Source: Chloranthus sessilifolius
Taxonomy: Eukaryota; Streptophyta; Magnoliopsida; Chloranthales; Chloranthaceae
Reading direction: 5' to 3'
NCBI GenBank assembly: GCA_021018995.1
Contig: CM037597.1
Coordinates: forward strand, 7,019,299-7,083,298
Length of the DNA stretch: 64,000 nt
Shown here: positions 11,022 through 22,921 of the stretch, piece by piece
Position numbering within the stretch: the stretch's first letter is position 1
How the letters are laid out: each line of letters starts with the position of its first letter
The notes under the pieces: model-generated
Told to the model about the DNA's origin: nothing
The model's database searches: none
Seen by the model: the letters and a program-made list of their open reading frames with translations, nothing else
Made by a program: the position numbers and the translations under genes

Positions 11022-12030
11022 GCAGCTTGATTTGGAACAGAAATAAAAGACTATTTATGGCTAAGGCTACAATAAAGATGTAAGTGATTGATTATGTTAG
11101 TGGATATGGAGTTCCAGTATGCTGTGTTTCCTAGGTGTGTCTGGTATGAATCTCCTTCAAACATAGATTGTGTATTAAAATCATTACCTTCTAGAGCACC
11201 CCTCCATGTTTGTATGCCACTTAATATCTGGATACACAATTTCTCTATGAAAATTTAAGGAAGCTTGGATACTGGTGTCCTACAATTGCGTGCTCAAGAC
11301 GCTTTCTTTTTTCCCGTGGGAACGATGCTTTGTCATGGATTTGATAGCAATAACAATAAAAACTTGGATGATGATAGATATCGGGGACTCGATAAGAAGG
11401 GTGTTTTCTTTGCTAATTCATTTGTTAAGCCATCAATAGGTGTTCTCTTATTACGCAGGCTTGGACCAGATGAGGGAAATTAACACCCTCAATAGGGTTG
11501 TTTTTTACTTGGTGTTTTTTTTAGGACTGCTTATAATCCTGTTCAGCATATAATTCTAACTCACCTCCTGGTTGGAAATTGTAGGAATTGACCTTCTGTC
11601 AGCATAGAGTTCATAAGGTGTGACCAGTGTTGGCAAATATTCTCATACTTAAGTAGTTTTGTCTCCAAAGGAGGATGCCACATTGGGTTTGAAATCTACT
11701 AAGAAGCACAAGAGTCGTAAGTGTCATTCTTCAAAGACAACATGAAGAATCTTGGTTGTTTTCGTGAGATTGTCATTGAACAATCTCTTCTGTTTTCATC
11801 TCATGATCACAATGATTTGGCATCTAATATTCTTCTCCTCCTCCTGCCATGGTTGCATGTGTCATGTGTTCAGATGGTCCTCTCACACAAACTTGTCCAG
11901 TGCCTGATGGATAACCATATGATACCTGAACTTAAACTCTTTTTTACATTTAACCTTTTAATCGTTTTTCTTCAGATACTTGAAACCTCTGAACCTCTTG
12001 CTTTTAGTACTCAGCCATGTGTAGGTTGAA
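11022..12030. pseudogene. Unidentified decayed locus, copy A, right half
   Basis: The first part (11022-11500) matches copy B at 13668-14165. The later part (11520-11900) matches copy C at 19765-20060 and copy D at 23490-23578 and 25925-26000. Shared landmarks are GACTGCT(T/G)ATAATCCT, AAGAAGCACAAGAG and CTTGTCCAGTGCCTGAT. A frame at 11265-11483 (GVLQLRAQDAFFFPVGTM...) is open but has no family I know. The similarity comes in exon-sized blocks separated by T-rich stretches ending in AG, which suggests a once-spliced gene. Confidence 0.5.
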
Positions 12031-12840
12031 TTTCCATTTAATGGTGAGATTTTCTTGACAAATCATTGTAGACACATAGTGTGTCGTGCCCTGTTGCTGG
12101 CTCATTTCCGCATCACTGATATACATTTTGAGATTGTGTGAGTTGTGACACATTACCTTAGAAGCTTCAGTTTGTACTTTTGCGCCTAATATTCTTCTTC
12201 ATTTTGAGATTGTACTTTACAAAAATATTATATAAATTTAGAGTTTACCTTTACACCTTCTTGATCATCATCTTCTTCTTCTTCACATGATACATCTGGT
12301 TTAAGATTCTCTTCACCTACAAAAACACATTACACAATCATCATTAACAAACTGGAGAATGCAGGAAAGGAGATAAGCTTATAGGGAAAGAAAAGGAAAT
12401 TTTACCTGAGAGGGTAATGTCTAAACGGTATTTATAGTACAAGATCCAATCAATCACCCTAAACATCTTTTTTGAAAATTTCAGAAGTGTGTTTAGTCAC
12501 TTTTAATGGGTGAAAATGCCCATGCCCTTAAGAATTATTTATGCATTCATTTTTAGTTGGAACCAATCGGCGTTTTACGAGTACTTAATTTAGTTATTTT
12601 CATCTGGATGATTCCCTTTTTGGTAATTGGACCATTAAGACTGTAATATCACTATTATTATTATTATTATTATTGTTTCTCAGACTTTTGAGAGATTTCA
12701 GGTTTATAACTTCAAGATCAGTTTCCTAGATTTTTTACAAATATAAATAGTTAAACTCAAATTTTATTGCATTATGCTTTATACAAATTTGAACGCATAT
12801 TCATCATAGATTATACTTATTCCCATTTTAATTTCCTAGT
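12031..12840. other. Intergenic, AT-rich
   Basis: No gene was recognised. A (TTA)n run sits at about 12654-12675. The stretch separates copies A and B of the duplicated locus. Confidence 0.6.
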
Positions 12841-14165
12841 CACGTCATGGTTACAATTGAGACCATCATTATGACATACAAACCTAGATAGTTTTTATTT
12901 GCATGAACTTCTTCTGTATTAATACAACCCATTGAATAATCAAGTCAAAAATTTGAATAATTGTAACCTGTTTTTACTCTACCAATGCCAGTCCCAAGCC
13001 TGGATGAGAAAGGAGGAATCGAATTAGGTTGACAACCGACTGTGAAAATTTTTGTTAAATTTCTATGATGAGTCCTGTTATAAAAAAGTGGGGAATCTGA
13101 TTCACAAAGCTGACTCCAAATAAATGGGATAAGGCTCTTAAGATGGTGATGATTATGTAAACCTCTATTTTCGTACGGTCACATGTATTGCATATTTAAT
13201 TGTTTGTCGTTTTTATCTGTATAAAAGGGCCTAATACTTAGCTCTAATTTTATTTAGAACATTCGTCATTTTGAATACTAAAAATATTCTCTGGAAGGGC
13301 CCTTCTTTAAATCAGTGAATGAATCTAATGTTTTGGAAGGTGGGTTGTCGTTTGATTGAGCAAGTCGGGTTAGGGATAAGGCACATGAAGGACATGAATA
13401 TTGTGGCTTGTCTAAGATTTCTGGTCCATTGTGAGAGGAGATTCCTCCTTTTGGCATGTTGTTCCTGTCCTCCCAGTTCTCCTTGGTAGTAGAAAAGCAT
13501 TATGAACACCAGTGATTTTGTGAAGCTCCATTCAAAATATAGTATTGGTGATAGCTGCAACATTGATTTTTGAAGGGAACTGTAGACGAAAGGTGACCCT
13601 CCTCCAATTGAGAATCTAATTAAATGCCACTGTCGCTGATTTGGTTGATGACTATAAATACTCTTTGGGCAGATTGATTTGGAACAGAAATAAAAGACAA
13701 TTTAAGTTTAAGTTTAGAATAAGGATTTAGGAAGTTAATTATATTGCTGGAGATGGAGTTACAATCTGTTGTGTTTCTCAGGTTATTTTGCTAGGAATCT
13801 TCTTGATAAATAAAATGGCGTATTAAAACCATTGACTTGTAGAGCACTCCGTGCATGTTGGTATGCCACTTAATGTCTAGACACAGTTGTCCCTGTAAAT
13901 TTAAGTAATCTTGGATACTAATGTTCTGCAATCGCACACTCAAGACACCTTTTCCCTTGTGGGAACCATGACGCTCCATTATGGATTTGAGATCCATAAC
14001 AGTGAAGGTTTGGAGGATGTTAGATATCAGGGCCTCGTTAAGAAGTGTGTTTTTCTCTGTTAAATCTGTGCACCAAGTCATCAATAGGCGCTCTCTTATT
14101 GCACAAGCTTGGACCAGATGTTGGAAAATTACTACCCCCTTTTTCAAACTCCGTTGTTTTTACTT
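12840..14165. pseudogene. Unidentified decayed locus, copy B (lacks the solo LTR)
   Basis: It is a local duplicate of copy A without the 2.86-kb LTR: around 13656-13690 the sequence runs CTCTTTGGGCAG straight into GATTTGGAACAGAAATAAAAG. It ends where the next LTR element begins near 14199. A 118-codon open frame lies on the minus strand at 13791-14147, but the matching part of copy A is not open, and I could not assign it to a family. Function unknown. Confidence 0.55.
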
Positions 14166-14198
14166 GGTGTGAATGATAAACACTCATATGCTGAAGTA

Positions 14199-17150
14199 TG
14201 TCTGTAAGTTTTATGTTCTCACGATCTATGGTCAGACCTAGATCAAACTCCCATGGGTCTAGTGTGCTAATGTTTATGAGGGTCTAGAGGCTTAAAATGG
14301 ATGGTTGTAGACGTATCTGCATGCCTCTTATAGAATCTGTCGGCTGCGCCTTAAACTAGGATCAAATTGGTGCATGGGTGTCTGTCATGGAGGGCACGGG
14401 CGACCATCCACAGATGACCTTGAAGGAGTTCATGAATGTTGGTTTGCGATTTTTTTATTAGGTTCGAAATTTTCTATTTTGGGACTCATATGCTATTTAA
14501 GGTGTAAAACGATGTTGTTAGGGTTACTTGTCTCGTAACTCCAACCACTTCCTTAAGAGAGAAATAGCATCTTCTTCCTCCTCGAGATCTCATCTTTATT
14601 TCCTTAACCTCCGCATCTCAAGGATCTTACCTCGATTGCTCTGAGGAGTGTGCTTCAGCGATTCAAGCTGTTTGTGCTTGAGGGATTCGAGTGGATCATC
14701 ATGCGACGCAGTGATGGAAGGCGATTAGGGGTTCGAGTCCCGCTCGGGTGGTACTAGTGAGGGTAGTTTTGTATCCCTGTACAACCCTCGTGGGCCCGAA
14801 AAGGGGCCACGCTCGAAAACCTCTCCCAACACATAAAGCATTGAATTGTACCTCTTCCATCACCAATTGCTTTTGGTTGGAATGGTGGCTCAATTGGGTA
14901 CAGGATCCTACAAGTGGGCAAAGAGCTTTGTATATCAATCAACAATCAAGATCTCACCAACGATGATTTCTAGAGTCATTGGGATACCTCTTCATCCTGG
15001 TTTGGTTGATTACCAGGTTACAAAGAGCGAGATTGTTTCTATTGATAGTATTTGTGTCTTGAGCAGAATCAAGAGTTGGATTGCGCTCTTCACTACACCA
15101 AGTTGAATCCACGTGATCAGCGGTTTCAACAAGTCCTCTTCAAATCTCTCAATCCCAAGATTGGTAACAAAGACGAAGTGAGATGGGATACCATCTCCTC
15201 GATTTATCTCATGGAGTCGGGCCTTCACTGTGTGTTTCCACAATCATTTTCGAGCTTATCGTTTGGCGCATGAGATGAGAACATAAGTCCTCTCTTCCCT
15301 TCCCTCTGATCATATGTGCGACTGTTGGCTCACAAGTTACTTTATCTGATTCATTATTCTAGGCTCGAATTCTTTCTCCTCTAGGGAAGCAGAAGCGGAC
15401 TCATGTTGATATTGATGCTGAGTAGTTTGATGATGAACCCGGGGAGGATGAGGATGTGGATATTGAGGGCGACGGTGATGTTGTTGGATTTGGTGCACAG
15501 CTAGGTGCAACTTTTCAGGGTGGTGATCAGGTTCCCTCCAATCTTTGGCAGAGCATTTTTCACTCAATGTCTTGACTAGTCAGACACTCACATTGGAGCT
15601 ATTTAGACAATTACGAGGTTTGCTAGGCAATGTTGATCGTCTCCAGGTATCTATGGTGAGTTTGAAGGGGGCGGTAGATGGTCTTCAAAGCAACATTGAT
15701 TTTGGGTGTTCCAACCTCATGCTTTGCTTCAATGAGATTTTTCTCCATGCACCTCAGCCACTTGCTGACGATGATGAAAGTGACGGTGGGTGAACTGATG
15801 ATACTGCCTATGGTGATCAGGGTGATCATCAGTGATTTGGTATTTTTTTTTGTGATGTATATGGATGTTTGTGAGATGTTTTTGAATCTCACCTGTGTTT
15901 CTCCCGTTGTCATAGGCCAACCATATCTTCATGAAAAATCTTTCCAGGTGGCTTGGTTACATTTTCTAATGTTATTCTTATTCTATTGCTTTGTTTCTTG
16001 TTTTGGCATATACATGAGATTTCTCTTTATCAAATCTTCATAAAAAGAGGAAATTTTTTTTTATTGATCTAATTGATGCATGTCTTATTGCTTGATTAGT
16101 ATGCGGATGTGTGCTTGTTTGGCTATATGTTTTTTTCTTTTGCGCTAATTATTCTTTTACACATATGTTTGATGAGTTTCATTAAGTATTTCAGGTAACA
16201 GATCAAAGCTGAAGAAGTTGAAGCTCATGAAGATTGATTGATATATTTTTTCAAAGGTTACATACAATTGACACTAGTTTAGGGAAAGCAACCGAGTTGT
16301 AATTTCATTGCTGTAGATCCGTGTATAGGGCTAAGATAAAATTGATATAATTTTTACTTTTTGAAGTCCTTGTAACTAGGCTTTGTCATAGATTGTGACA
16401 AAGGGGGAGATTATAGGTTCTATTTTGTCATGACATATGGTCAAACATAGGTCAAACTCCCATAGGTCTAGTTTTCCAATATGTATGAGAGTTTAGAGGC
16501 TTAAAATGGATGGTTATAGATGTATCTGCATACCTCTTATAGATCCGGTAGGCTGCGCCTGAAATTTGAAACGCGGACGTCCATCATGGAGGGCATGGAC
16601 GACCATGAAGGAGTTCACGGATGCCCGTCCTGTTAGTTTGCAATTTTTTATTCAGTCCGTATTTTTCTTATTTGGAACTCTTATGCTATTTAAGTTGCAA
16701 AATGAATTTGTTACCTTGCTTCTCTCATAACTCCAACTCACATCCTTAAGAGGGAAACCCTAGCATCTTCTTCCTCATTGAGAACTCATCTTTTTGCACA
16801 TAATTTTCGCATCGCAAGGAACTTACCTCTGCTGCTCCGAGGAGTGTGGTTGAGAGATTCAAGTGGTTTGTACTCAGGGAATTTAAGCTAATCATTGTGC
16901 GATGCAGTGATTGAAGGCGATAGCAAATCCGGTACTGTTAAGGGACGCGTTGAGGGATTCAAGCATTGGTTGTTCGCAAGGTTTGACAGGTTCATATCTG
17001 TAAGTGGTTTATTTTCATAGTGAATTTATTGGCTTTTATATGCGATAGAACCCGTTGTTTTTCCCTTGTTGGGTTTTCCATGTAAAAATACTGTGTGCAC
17101 TTGTTGATTGATTGGTTGTGAGTTGTGCGTTTTATTTTAATAATCGTCTA
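14199..17150 (+). mobile_element. LTR retroelement fossil, probably Ty1/copia-like and non-autonomous
   Basis: Similar direct repeats lie at about 14199-14730 and 16411-17150 (shared text GGCTTAAAATGGATGGTT, GCATCTTCTTCCTC, GAGGAGTGTG). A polypurine tract AAAGGGGGAGA at 16400-16410 sits directly before the right repeat, as in Ty1/copia elements. The interior (14930-15830) has frames such as SPTMISRVIGIPLHPGLVDY and RWDTISSIYLMESGLHCVFP, which resemble the plant transposon protein domain found in some large non-autonomous LTR elements. No reverse transcriptase was seen. The element is broken. The LTRs have clearly diverged, so it is old. The exact outer ends are uncertain. Confidence 0.65.
14730..14940 (+). 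mobile_element. Possible tRNA-derived SINE fragment
   Basis: GGGGTTCGAGTCCCGCTC at about 14734-14751 matches the RNA polymerase III B box and T-arm of a tRNA. It appears exactly where the left LTR of the surrounding element stops matching the right LTR. No convincing A box lies upstream, and no poly-A or T tail was found. This is at best a 5'-truncated SINE. The alternative is chance similarity in element-internal sequence. Confidence 0.3.
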
Positions 17151-17339
17151 TGTAATTTTTTGCTAGGAATGTCATAGACTACCCCGAAATTACAATGTCT
17201 ATTCCTAATCAGTGTATTATGTGAAATTCTTAGTGAATCTATTGAGCACCTAATGATTTATTGATCCCTTTTCACTTTTGTTTGGACCTTTTTCCGTCTC
17301 CTCTTTCACATAACGGGTAGCAGCCCACTTCATTGCAAA

Positions 17340-18335
17340 GATACCCTTTCAAAGATTCCAGTCAGTTCTGCAGATCCAACCAACATTCACATATCTAAGC
17401 TTTTACTCTTTGCTATATTTTGGGTTATCTGAGATGAACAGCACGCCAAAATTTTTGAAGGTGGCACAGGTCGATTATATTTCTTGTCGGAGATATTAAG
17501 AAGCATCTTCTCTCCTGGGCTGTGATTAGTCATTACAGGAGGCAGAGGACTCATGGGATACTCTTATTTTAGCAGCTTGACATCCCTGCTTTGAGATTGC
17601 TTGGTTTGCTTCTCCCTGATTAGTTTTCATTTATTTTCAGCGTCTGTTACAAGGGTGACATGCCAAAGCTCTCCATTTTGTTGGCTGCCAGGTCTTTCAT
17701 TTTCCTCTTTTGTTCTCTTTTTTCCTTGTGTTTGTTTTCTTCTCCCTCAGCATCTTGCTAAATGTGATCCGGTTGTACATTTATTCTTAAATGAGAATAC
17801 AACTTTCCCGATTTATGAAAAAACGTAAGTGATCCTGTTAGTACCCCTCTCGTGTATCTCAACATCTATTTATGGAAATATTTGACCATCTGGCTGTCTG
17901 ATCAATTTTAATATGTTTATAAAAGAATGCGATGTCATTTAACTTTGCAAAGAATGGGAAGGGGAAATTAAGCATTTATGTCAAACATTCCTTTCCTGTA
18001 GCCTTTTTTTCTCGAGCAGAGAATTGTAAAACAATAGCCCTTGCTCAAAGTACAGCAATTGCTTTTTCACTATTGTTTCTGTAATATGAGCATGGGCTCT
18101 TGTTTTAGAAGTACTTATTTTTCTCTAATTCATATGGTTGATATATACTTTTTGTGTTATATTGTGGTCTTGTTACAACTCAGCCGCATTTATGACAGAT
18201 GAATTGTCTAATTTTGCAGTTGCCTTTGAATGCCTGGTTAAGCCACATTCTTGAAGCTCCAGGCATGAATGAATGGTTTGAAGGAGTCACAGACAGTGGC
18301 AGTACCGATACGTTGTTCTTAGTTTGAAACTATAG
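17340..18335 (+). pseudogene. Unidentified multi-exon gene remnant, 3' part
   Basis: Three exon-like pieces with good splice signals lie in order: about 17641-17691 (acceptor TTTCAG, donor GTCTTTC), 17752-17825 (acceptor CTCAG, donor GTAAGT) and 18220-18328 (acceptor TTTTGCAG, ending in a stop). In the frame joining the last two, the peptides read HLAKCDPVVHLFLNENTTFP and LPLNAWLSHILEAPGMNEWF. The first piece has an in-frame TGA in that phase. I do not recognise the family. It may be the C-terminus of the locus whose copies A-D surround it. A 40-bp unit is duplicated just downstream at 18371-18446. Confidence 0.45.
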
Positions 18336-18370
18336 GAGAAAATTTTGATAGACAATGAAACGTTGTGTAA

Positions 18371-18446
18371 ACTCTTGCCATGTCTATTCAGTCCTCACAA
18401 TTTGTACACAACTCTTGCCATGTCTATTCAGTCCTCACAATTTGTT
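18371..18446. repeat. 40-bp tandem duplication
   Basis: ACTCTTGCCATGTCTATTCA begins at 18371 and again at 18411, with the following CAGTCCTCACAATTTGT also repeated. Confidence 0.9.
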
Positions 18447-18602
18447 TATTGCTGACACTATGTCTCCCCTTATTCCTTGATTTAGGGTCATCTTTGGATA
18501 TTATTTATATTTCCATTTGGCAGATCAGAAGCTCTTGATATTTTACAGAAATGATAAAATCCTACTTTTATTTGCATAAATAACATCGGTAAGTATTATA
18601 AA

Positions 18603-19512
18603 GGGAAATTTACCGGATTGACCCTGACAGATACACCTTTTCCCTCAAAGACCTATTATTTTCACCTTTACCCAAACCAACCAACTTTTAGCCGAGCCAT
18701 TTTCAGCTAGCACAAAAGTCAGAAATACCCCTTACAAATTTTTTCGTTCTACATAGTTTAAAATTTTAAATATTTGCATTTTTCTATATTTACGCGATGT
18801 GAAATGGGATCTATGCCGTCTGATTTGAAGGCCACAATATAAAATCGATGGTGCCAAAGATAGACACGAAAAAAAGGCGATATCGCCTCTTAAAAAGAAA
18901 AAAAAAATAATTTAACAGTCGATATAGACTCTTAAAACAGTCGATGGCGACTCTTAATATAGCTGGTACCAACTGTTTTAAGAGGCGACATCGACTGTTT
19001 CCACAATCGATGGAGGCTGTTTACACAATCCGTACCAACTATCTTAACAGTCACCATCGACTTTAAAATTTTTTATTTATTTTTATTTATTTTTATTTTT
19101 TACAGTTGATATCGACTATTTACACAATCGGTACCGACTGTGTTAAGGAGTCGTCATCGACTGTTTTAAGAGTCGCTATCGACTGTTTAAAAAAATATAT
19201 ATTATTTTTTATTTTTTTTAAGAGGCGATATGGCCTTTTTTCGTGTCTATTTTTGGCACCACCGATTTTATGTTGTGGCCTTCAAATCAGACGGAAATGA
19301 TCCCGTTTTACATCACGTAAATATAGAAAAATACAAATATTTAAAGTTTTAAACTATGTAAAACGAAAAAAAAGTGTAAGAAGGGGTATTTCTGACTTTT
19401 AGTGCTAGCTGAAAATGGCTCGGCTAAAAGCTGGTCGGTTTAGGTAAAGGTGAAAATATAGGGTCTCTGACGGATAAGGTGTATCTGACAGGGTCGATCA
19501 GGTAAATTTCCC
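18603..19512. mobile_element. Foldback TIR element, Mutator-like, non-autonomous
   Basis: The ends are GGGAAATTTACC at 18603 and its complement ending at 19512. The inverted repeats extend about 300 bases inward: both arms share, in opposite orientation, GTCAGAAATACCCCTT, CAAATCAGACGG-type and CGATATCGCC-type text. Flanking 9-mers TATTATAAA and AATTATGAA match at 7 of 9 positions, consistent with a Mutator-type 9-bp target duplication. No transposase is present. The centre is filled with palindromic units listed separately. Superfamily assignment rests on the duplication length and the long arms. Confidence 0.75.
18905..19195. repeat. Imperfect array of CAGTCGATATCGACTG-like palindromes
   Basis: The loop of the foldback element repeats variants such as CAGTCGATATAGACTC, CAGTCGATGGCGACTC, ACATCGACTGTTT, CAATCGGTACCGACTGTG and GAGTCGCTATCGACTG, about 22-24 bases apart. 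Most units are themselves near-palindromes around ATCGAT, GATATC or GGTACC. Confidence 0.85.
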
Positions 19513-19764
19513 AATTATGAATGTTCAGGAACAAACTCCTTATTTTCTTGAAATTTGATTTCTTCCTGCACTTATCATGTTGTTTTTTATTCAGGACCAT
19601 CTGACAAATAGCTTATAAGATCATCACAATTCTTTCTTAATTTTCATGGCAAAATAGTTCAAGCTTTTTCCTGTATTTTCCCTCTTCGGAAATTTTAAGT
19701 TATGAAAAGCTATACTTTTTGTATTTATTTTTTATAATTAGAAACTTGTTTTATCATTCTATTT

Positions 19765-20070
19765 TCTTAGGACTGCTGATAATCCTCTTCTTTTTGAACT
19801 TTTCCTGGTTGATTACATATTTAATTATAACTCCCTTCCTGTTTTGGCAATTGCAGTGTCAGCCTAGAGATCAAATGTGTGGCCAATATTGGAAAATATC
19901 TCATACCAGATTGAGGAAAATGCCACATTAAGTTTGAATAATCAGGTAAGAAGCACAAGAGGAGTCGTAAGTATAATTCTTCTTCTGAAGACACCATCAA
20001 GAATCTCCATGGTTTTTGCCAGGTATTTTTTTGAAGAATGTCTTCTATTTTCTGCTTGCTAGGCAAGCGT
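19765..20070. pseudogene. Unidentified decayed locus, copy C
   Basis: Matches copy A at 11520-11800 with better-kept splice-like signals: acceptor TTGCAG at about 19857 and donor GGTAAGAA at 19944. A 61-codon frame at 19877-20062 is open but short and not recognised. It ends close to the second large LTR copy. Confidence 0.45.
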
Positions 20071-20977
20071 TGAGGTTGGTGGGGGTCCTAACCGGTCCAT
20101 TAAAACCAAAACCATGCTACTAATGGAATCAGGGATATCCGGCAATGTACAATCGAAGAATCAATCCCTAACATCCATGCTAATAATGTGAAGAATAACC
20201 TTTAGCTGGCTTAAAAAATTTTTATGACCGAAAATTAGAACACGTAATTTTTGATCTGATGCGTGCAGCAAAACCGAGGTTGACTCGAAAATTTTAGGAT
20301 TATATTAAGTTAAATAATGTGGCACTGTGATAAGACGAGATCATGTGTGAAATTTTGTTTAGATCCGTGAGGTGTAGGTGGTAGATGGAGCACGTTGCGC
20401 AGATGCAACGGTGTTCATGCTTCACACCGGAACAGACACCATGGGCAAAACTGGAATTTTGTGTTGAGGGGTAGCTTATAGAGGAAGGATGGGGAGACAA
20501 GAGAGGAGAGACTTCATTCCTTCTTCTCCTTCATCCCCTGCCCTACGTGCTCCATAGATTGGAGATTGATGCTAAGAAGTGTGAAAGAAATCATTTGAGA
20601 GAGAGAAGAAGGGTTAGCAAGAGAGAAGATGAGAGATTTTTAGGCTAGAGTAGCTAGACCTAAGTGTTTGAGTTACCTAGGGTTTGAGATTGGTGTGAGA
20701 GACCTTGATCTGTTGAACCAGAGCCGAGGAACTTCTCGCCGAACCCGGATCGAGGAGGAGCTCCGAGATCTAGGTTTTTGGAAAACCCTCTTCCGAGTCA
20801 TTGCCGGAAACCCAAGAAGCCCTCGAACAAGGTGAGTTGTGTATGTTAAATAGGGTTAAATGAGTAGTTTAAAGGGTGTGTTATGATGTATTAATGGTGA
20901 TTGAACAACCATTAATGGTGAGAGATCAAAACTGGAAGGGAGGGTGAACTCCATTAATGACAGCTTTGCTGTCATTG

Positions 20978-21500
20978 GTGATCGATCACCAAAGGGTGGT
21001 GATCGATCACTGAGGGTTGGTGATCGATCACCAAGGGCTGGTGATCGATCAATCTATATAAAATTAAAGGGAACAGAGACACAGAGAGTTGAGAAGTTGA
21101 GGCCCGAAGTGGTGATCGATCACCAAGGTGGTGATCGATCTACACTGAGGCTGGAGATCGATCACCAAGGTGGTGATCGATCTACAATGATGTTGGTGAT
21201 CGATCACCAAGGTGGTGATCGATCTACAATGATGTTGGTGATCGATCACCAAGGTGGTGATCGATCAATTTGTATAAAGGTTAATGTGGACAGAGGGGTG
21301 TGTTTTTGAAAACTTGCTGTGGTGATCGATCACCAAGGTGGTGATCGATCTACAGAAGGGTTGGTGATCGATCACCAAGGTGGTGATCGATCAACCTTGC
21401 CTGTGTGGAGAAGGAGAAAGGCAGATTGGTGATCGATCACCAAGGTGGTGATCGATCTACAGTGAGTGGTGATCGATCTACAGAGGGTGGTGATCGATCA
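20978..21500. repeat. Expanded array of GGTGATCGATCACC palindromes
   Basis: I count about twenty GATCGATC cores in four blocks (20978-21053, 21110-21268, 21320-21395, 21425-21500), compared with ten in the first LTR. The arm spacers differ (TACAATGATGTT, TACAGAAGGGTT, TACACTGAGGCT), so the array was amplified after the copies parted. The long open frame running through it is a product of the 42-base period. Confidence 0.95.
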
Positions 21501-22311
21501 CTCACCCCTGTGTTTGTCTGGTTTTGACTTCATGAAGTAGGCACCCCGGATATTGTGTCGGGTAATTCTCTGACATTCCTAACACGTAATGTACTGTGCA
21601 TATGGTATAGGATAAACCCTGACACGTCGAAAGAGGCTTTGGATTTGCTTAGAAGATAAACTGTTCTGAGGTAGGAGAAAACCAACTTAAACTGCTTTTG
21701 AGTATGATTTTATGTTCATTTCATGTTCATGCCCTGATTTCTGTTTTTACAAAGCATGTATGCATAGCACGATCCTTGTTATTTTGATTTCTGTTTCTGA
21801 TCTGCATATCTGAAAAATCTGTTTTCTGAAATTCTGCTATCTGATCTGTGAGGTATACAAGTATGTGATTTGATGATTTAATCCAGATGATCCCCATAGT
21901 CCGTGGTATATCCGAGTCTGGCACACTTGCGTAAATGCCTTTCAAATCCTCGGCACAATAGCGCTCCATAGATGAGGCATTGTTGCACTTTCAAAAGTGT
22001 TCATGTGAACGATTTGGTTGGGGTTTCTATCGGTCATTTCGCTACTTGCTATAGTCACGGGAGTTTCTTAAGTTAAATAGACACACTTTAAGTATTCTGA
22101 TAATATATCTGCATAACATCTGACATCTTGCATCAAGTTTCCAGTTTTTAACTGATTTGCTTTGAGTATATGATCTGGATTTGTTTCTGATATGAGATAG
22201 CATGATCTGCATATTCAATTCGTTTAGATGGTTTTTCTTCTATTGAGCTATGATGTAGCTCACCCTGCTTTCTGAAATCTTTTAGGTTCTGAGGCTGCTG
22301 TGCCCGGCACC

Positions 22312-22398
22312 GAGAGTGACCCGGACTACCAGCCGGATCCCGAGGCCGAGGCAGAGGACGAGGAGACAGACATTCAGGCTGACGAGTTTTACCCATAG
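22312..22398 (+). other. Acidic mini reading frame in the second LTR copy
   Basis: Encodes ESDPDYQPDPEAEAEDEETD then IQADEFYP and a stop, the counterpart of 10531-10617. The upstream frame (GSEAAVPGT) is longer here than in the first copy. Confidence 0.4.
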
Positions 22399-22921
22399 CC
22401 TGGGTATTGATGCCTGACATTTTGTATTTTTGACTTTTGGATTCTGTGTGCCTGGTGGCCACCTTTGTATAGACACATATAGTTTTACATTTACTTATTT
22501 TGTGTTAGTCCACATTCCATTTCGGAACCACTATCGGGAACCATTGTTTGGGTGATGTACGTCCATCACCGATGGTTCTTCTTGGTTCCTTTTTGGGAAT
22601 GTGTATGTTTTTCTTTACATTTCGATATTGTTGATGAGTATTTAGCGTAGAAATTGAATTGCTTTGGCTTCCACTGCTTGGATGTGTCCACCTAGCTTCC
22701 GCTATATGCGCGGACACGTGTGATTGATCCGGGATCATCCAGAGTATGGTCCTAACGGTACGGGTTTCTGGAGACGGAAATCCGGGCTGTTACAATTCTG
22801 GTGATCCTGTCCCTCACTATGTGCCACATAGTAACAGCAAAGGGGTATATTTCTTGAAGCATAAATAATACCCCCTTGTGATGGCAAGTTTCAACCATAT
22901 CGATATATCTAGGCAGTACCA

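Larger units (their letters stand above)
20220..22794 (+). mobile_element. Second solo-LTR-like copy of the palindrome-bearing family
   Basis: The right part (21660-22794) matches 9900-11016 closely and ends in the same CGGGCTGTTACA. The left edge is set by weak alignment of TATGACCGAAAATTAGAACACG (20223-20244) to the start of the first copy. Between them lie a palindrome array (20978-21500) and a GA-rich stretch near 20490-20640. No matching target duplication was found, and no internal retroelement genes adjoin. It is a diverged, probably older, solo LTR or fragment. Confidence 0.7.

Noticed and set aside
13791-14147. 118-codon minus-strand frame as a host gene
   Set aside because: The paralogous stretch in copy A (11090-11460) is not open in the same frame and no family motif was recognised.
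14734-14751. A functional tRNA gene
   Set aside because: Only a T-arm-like B box is present; no acceptor stem, anticodon arm or A box could be formed.
15678-16043. 121-codon hydrophobic frame as a membrane protein
   Set aside because: It overlaps the plant-transposon-protein-like interior of the LTR fossil and runs into T-rich non-coding sequence.
20944-21309. 121-codon open frame with a GGDRST-VIDHQ repeat
   Set aside because: It is produced by the 42-base (14-codon) period of the palindromic array; both strands are open for the same reason and nothing marks it as a gene.
8161-22794. One long retroelement bounded by the two related LTRs
   Set aside because: The first LTR has its own perfect target duplication and the DNA between is a decayed host locus with other insertions, not a retroelement interior.
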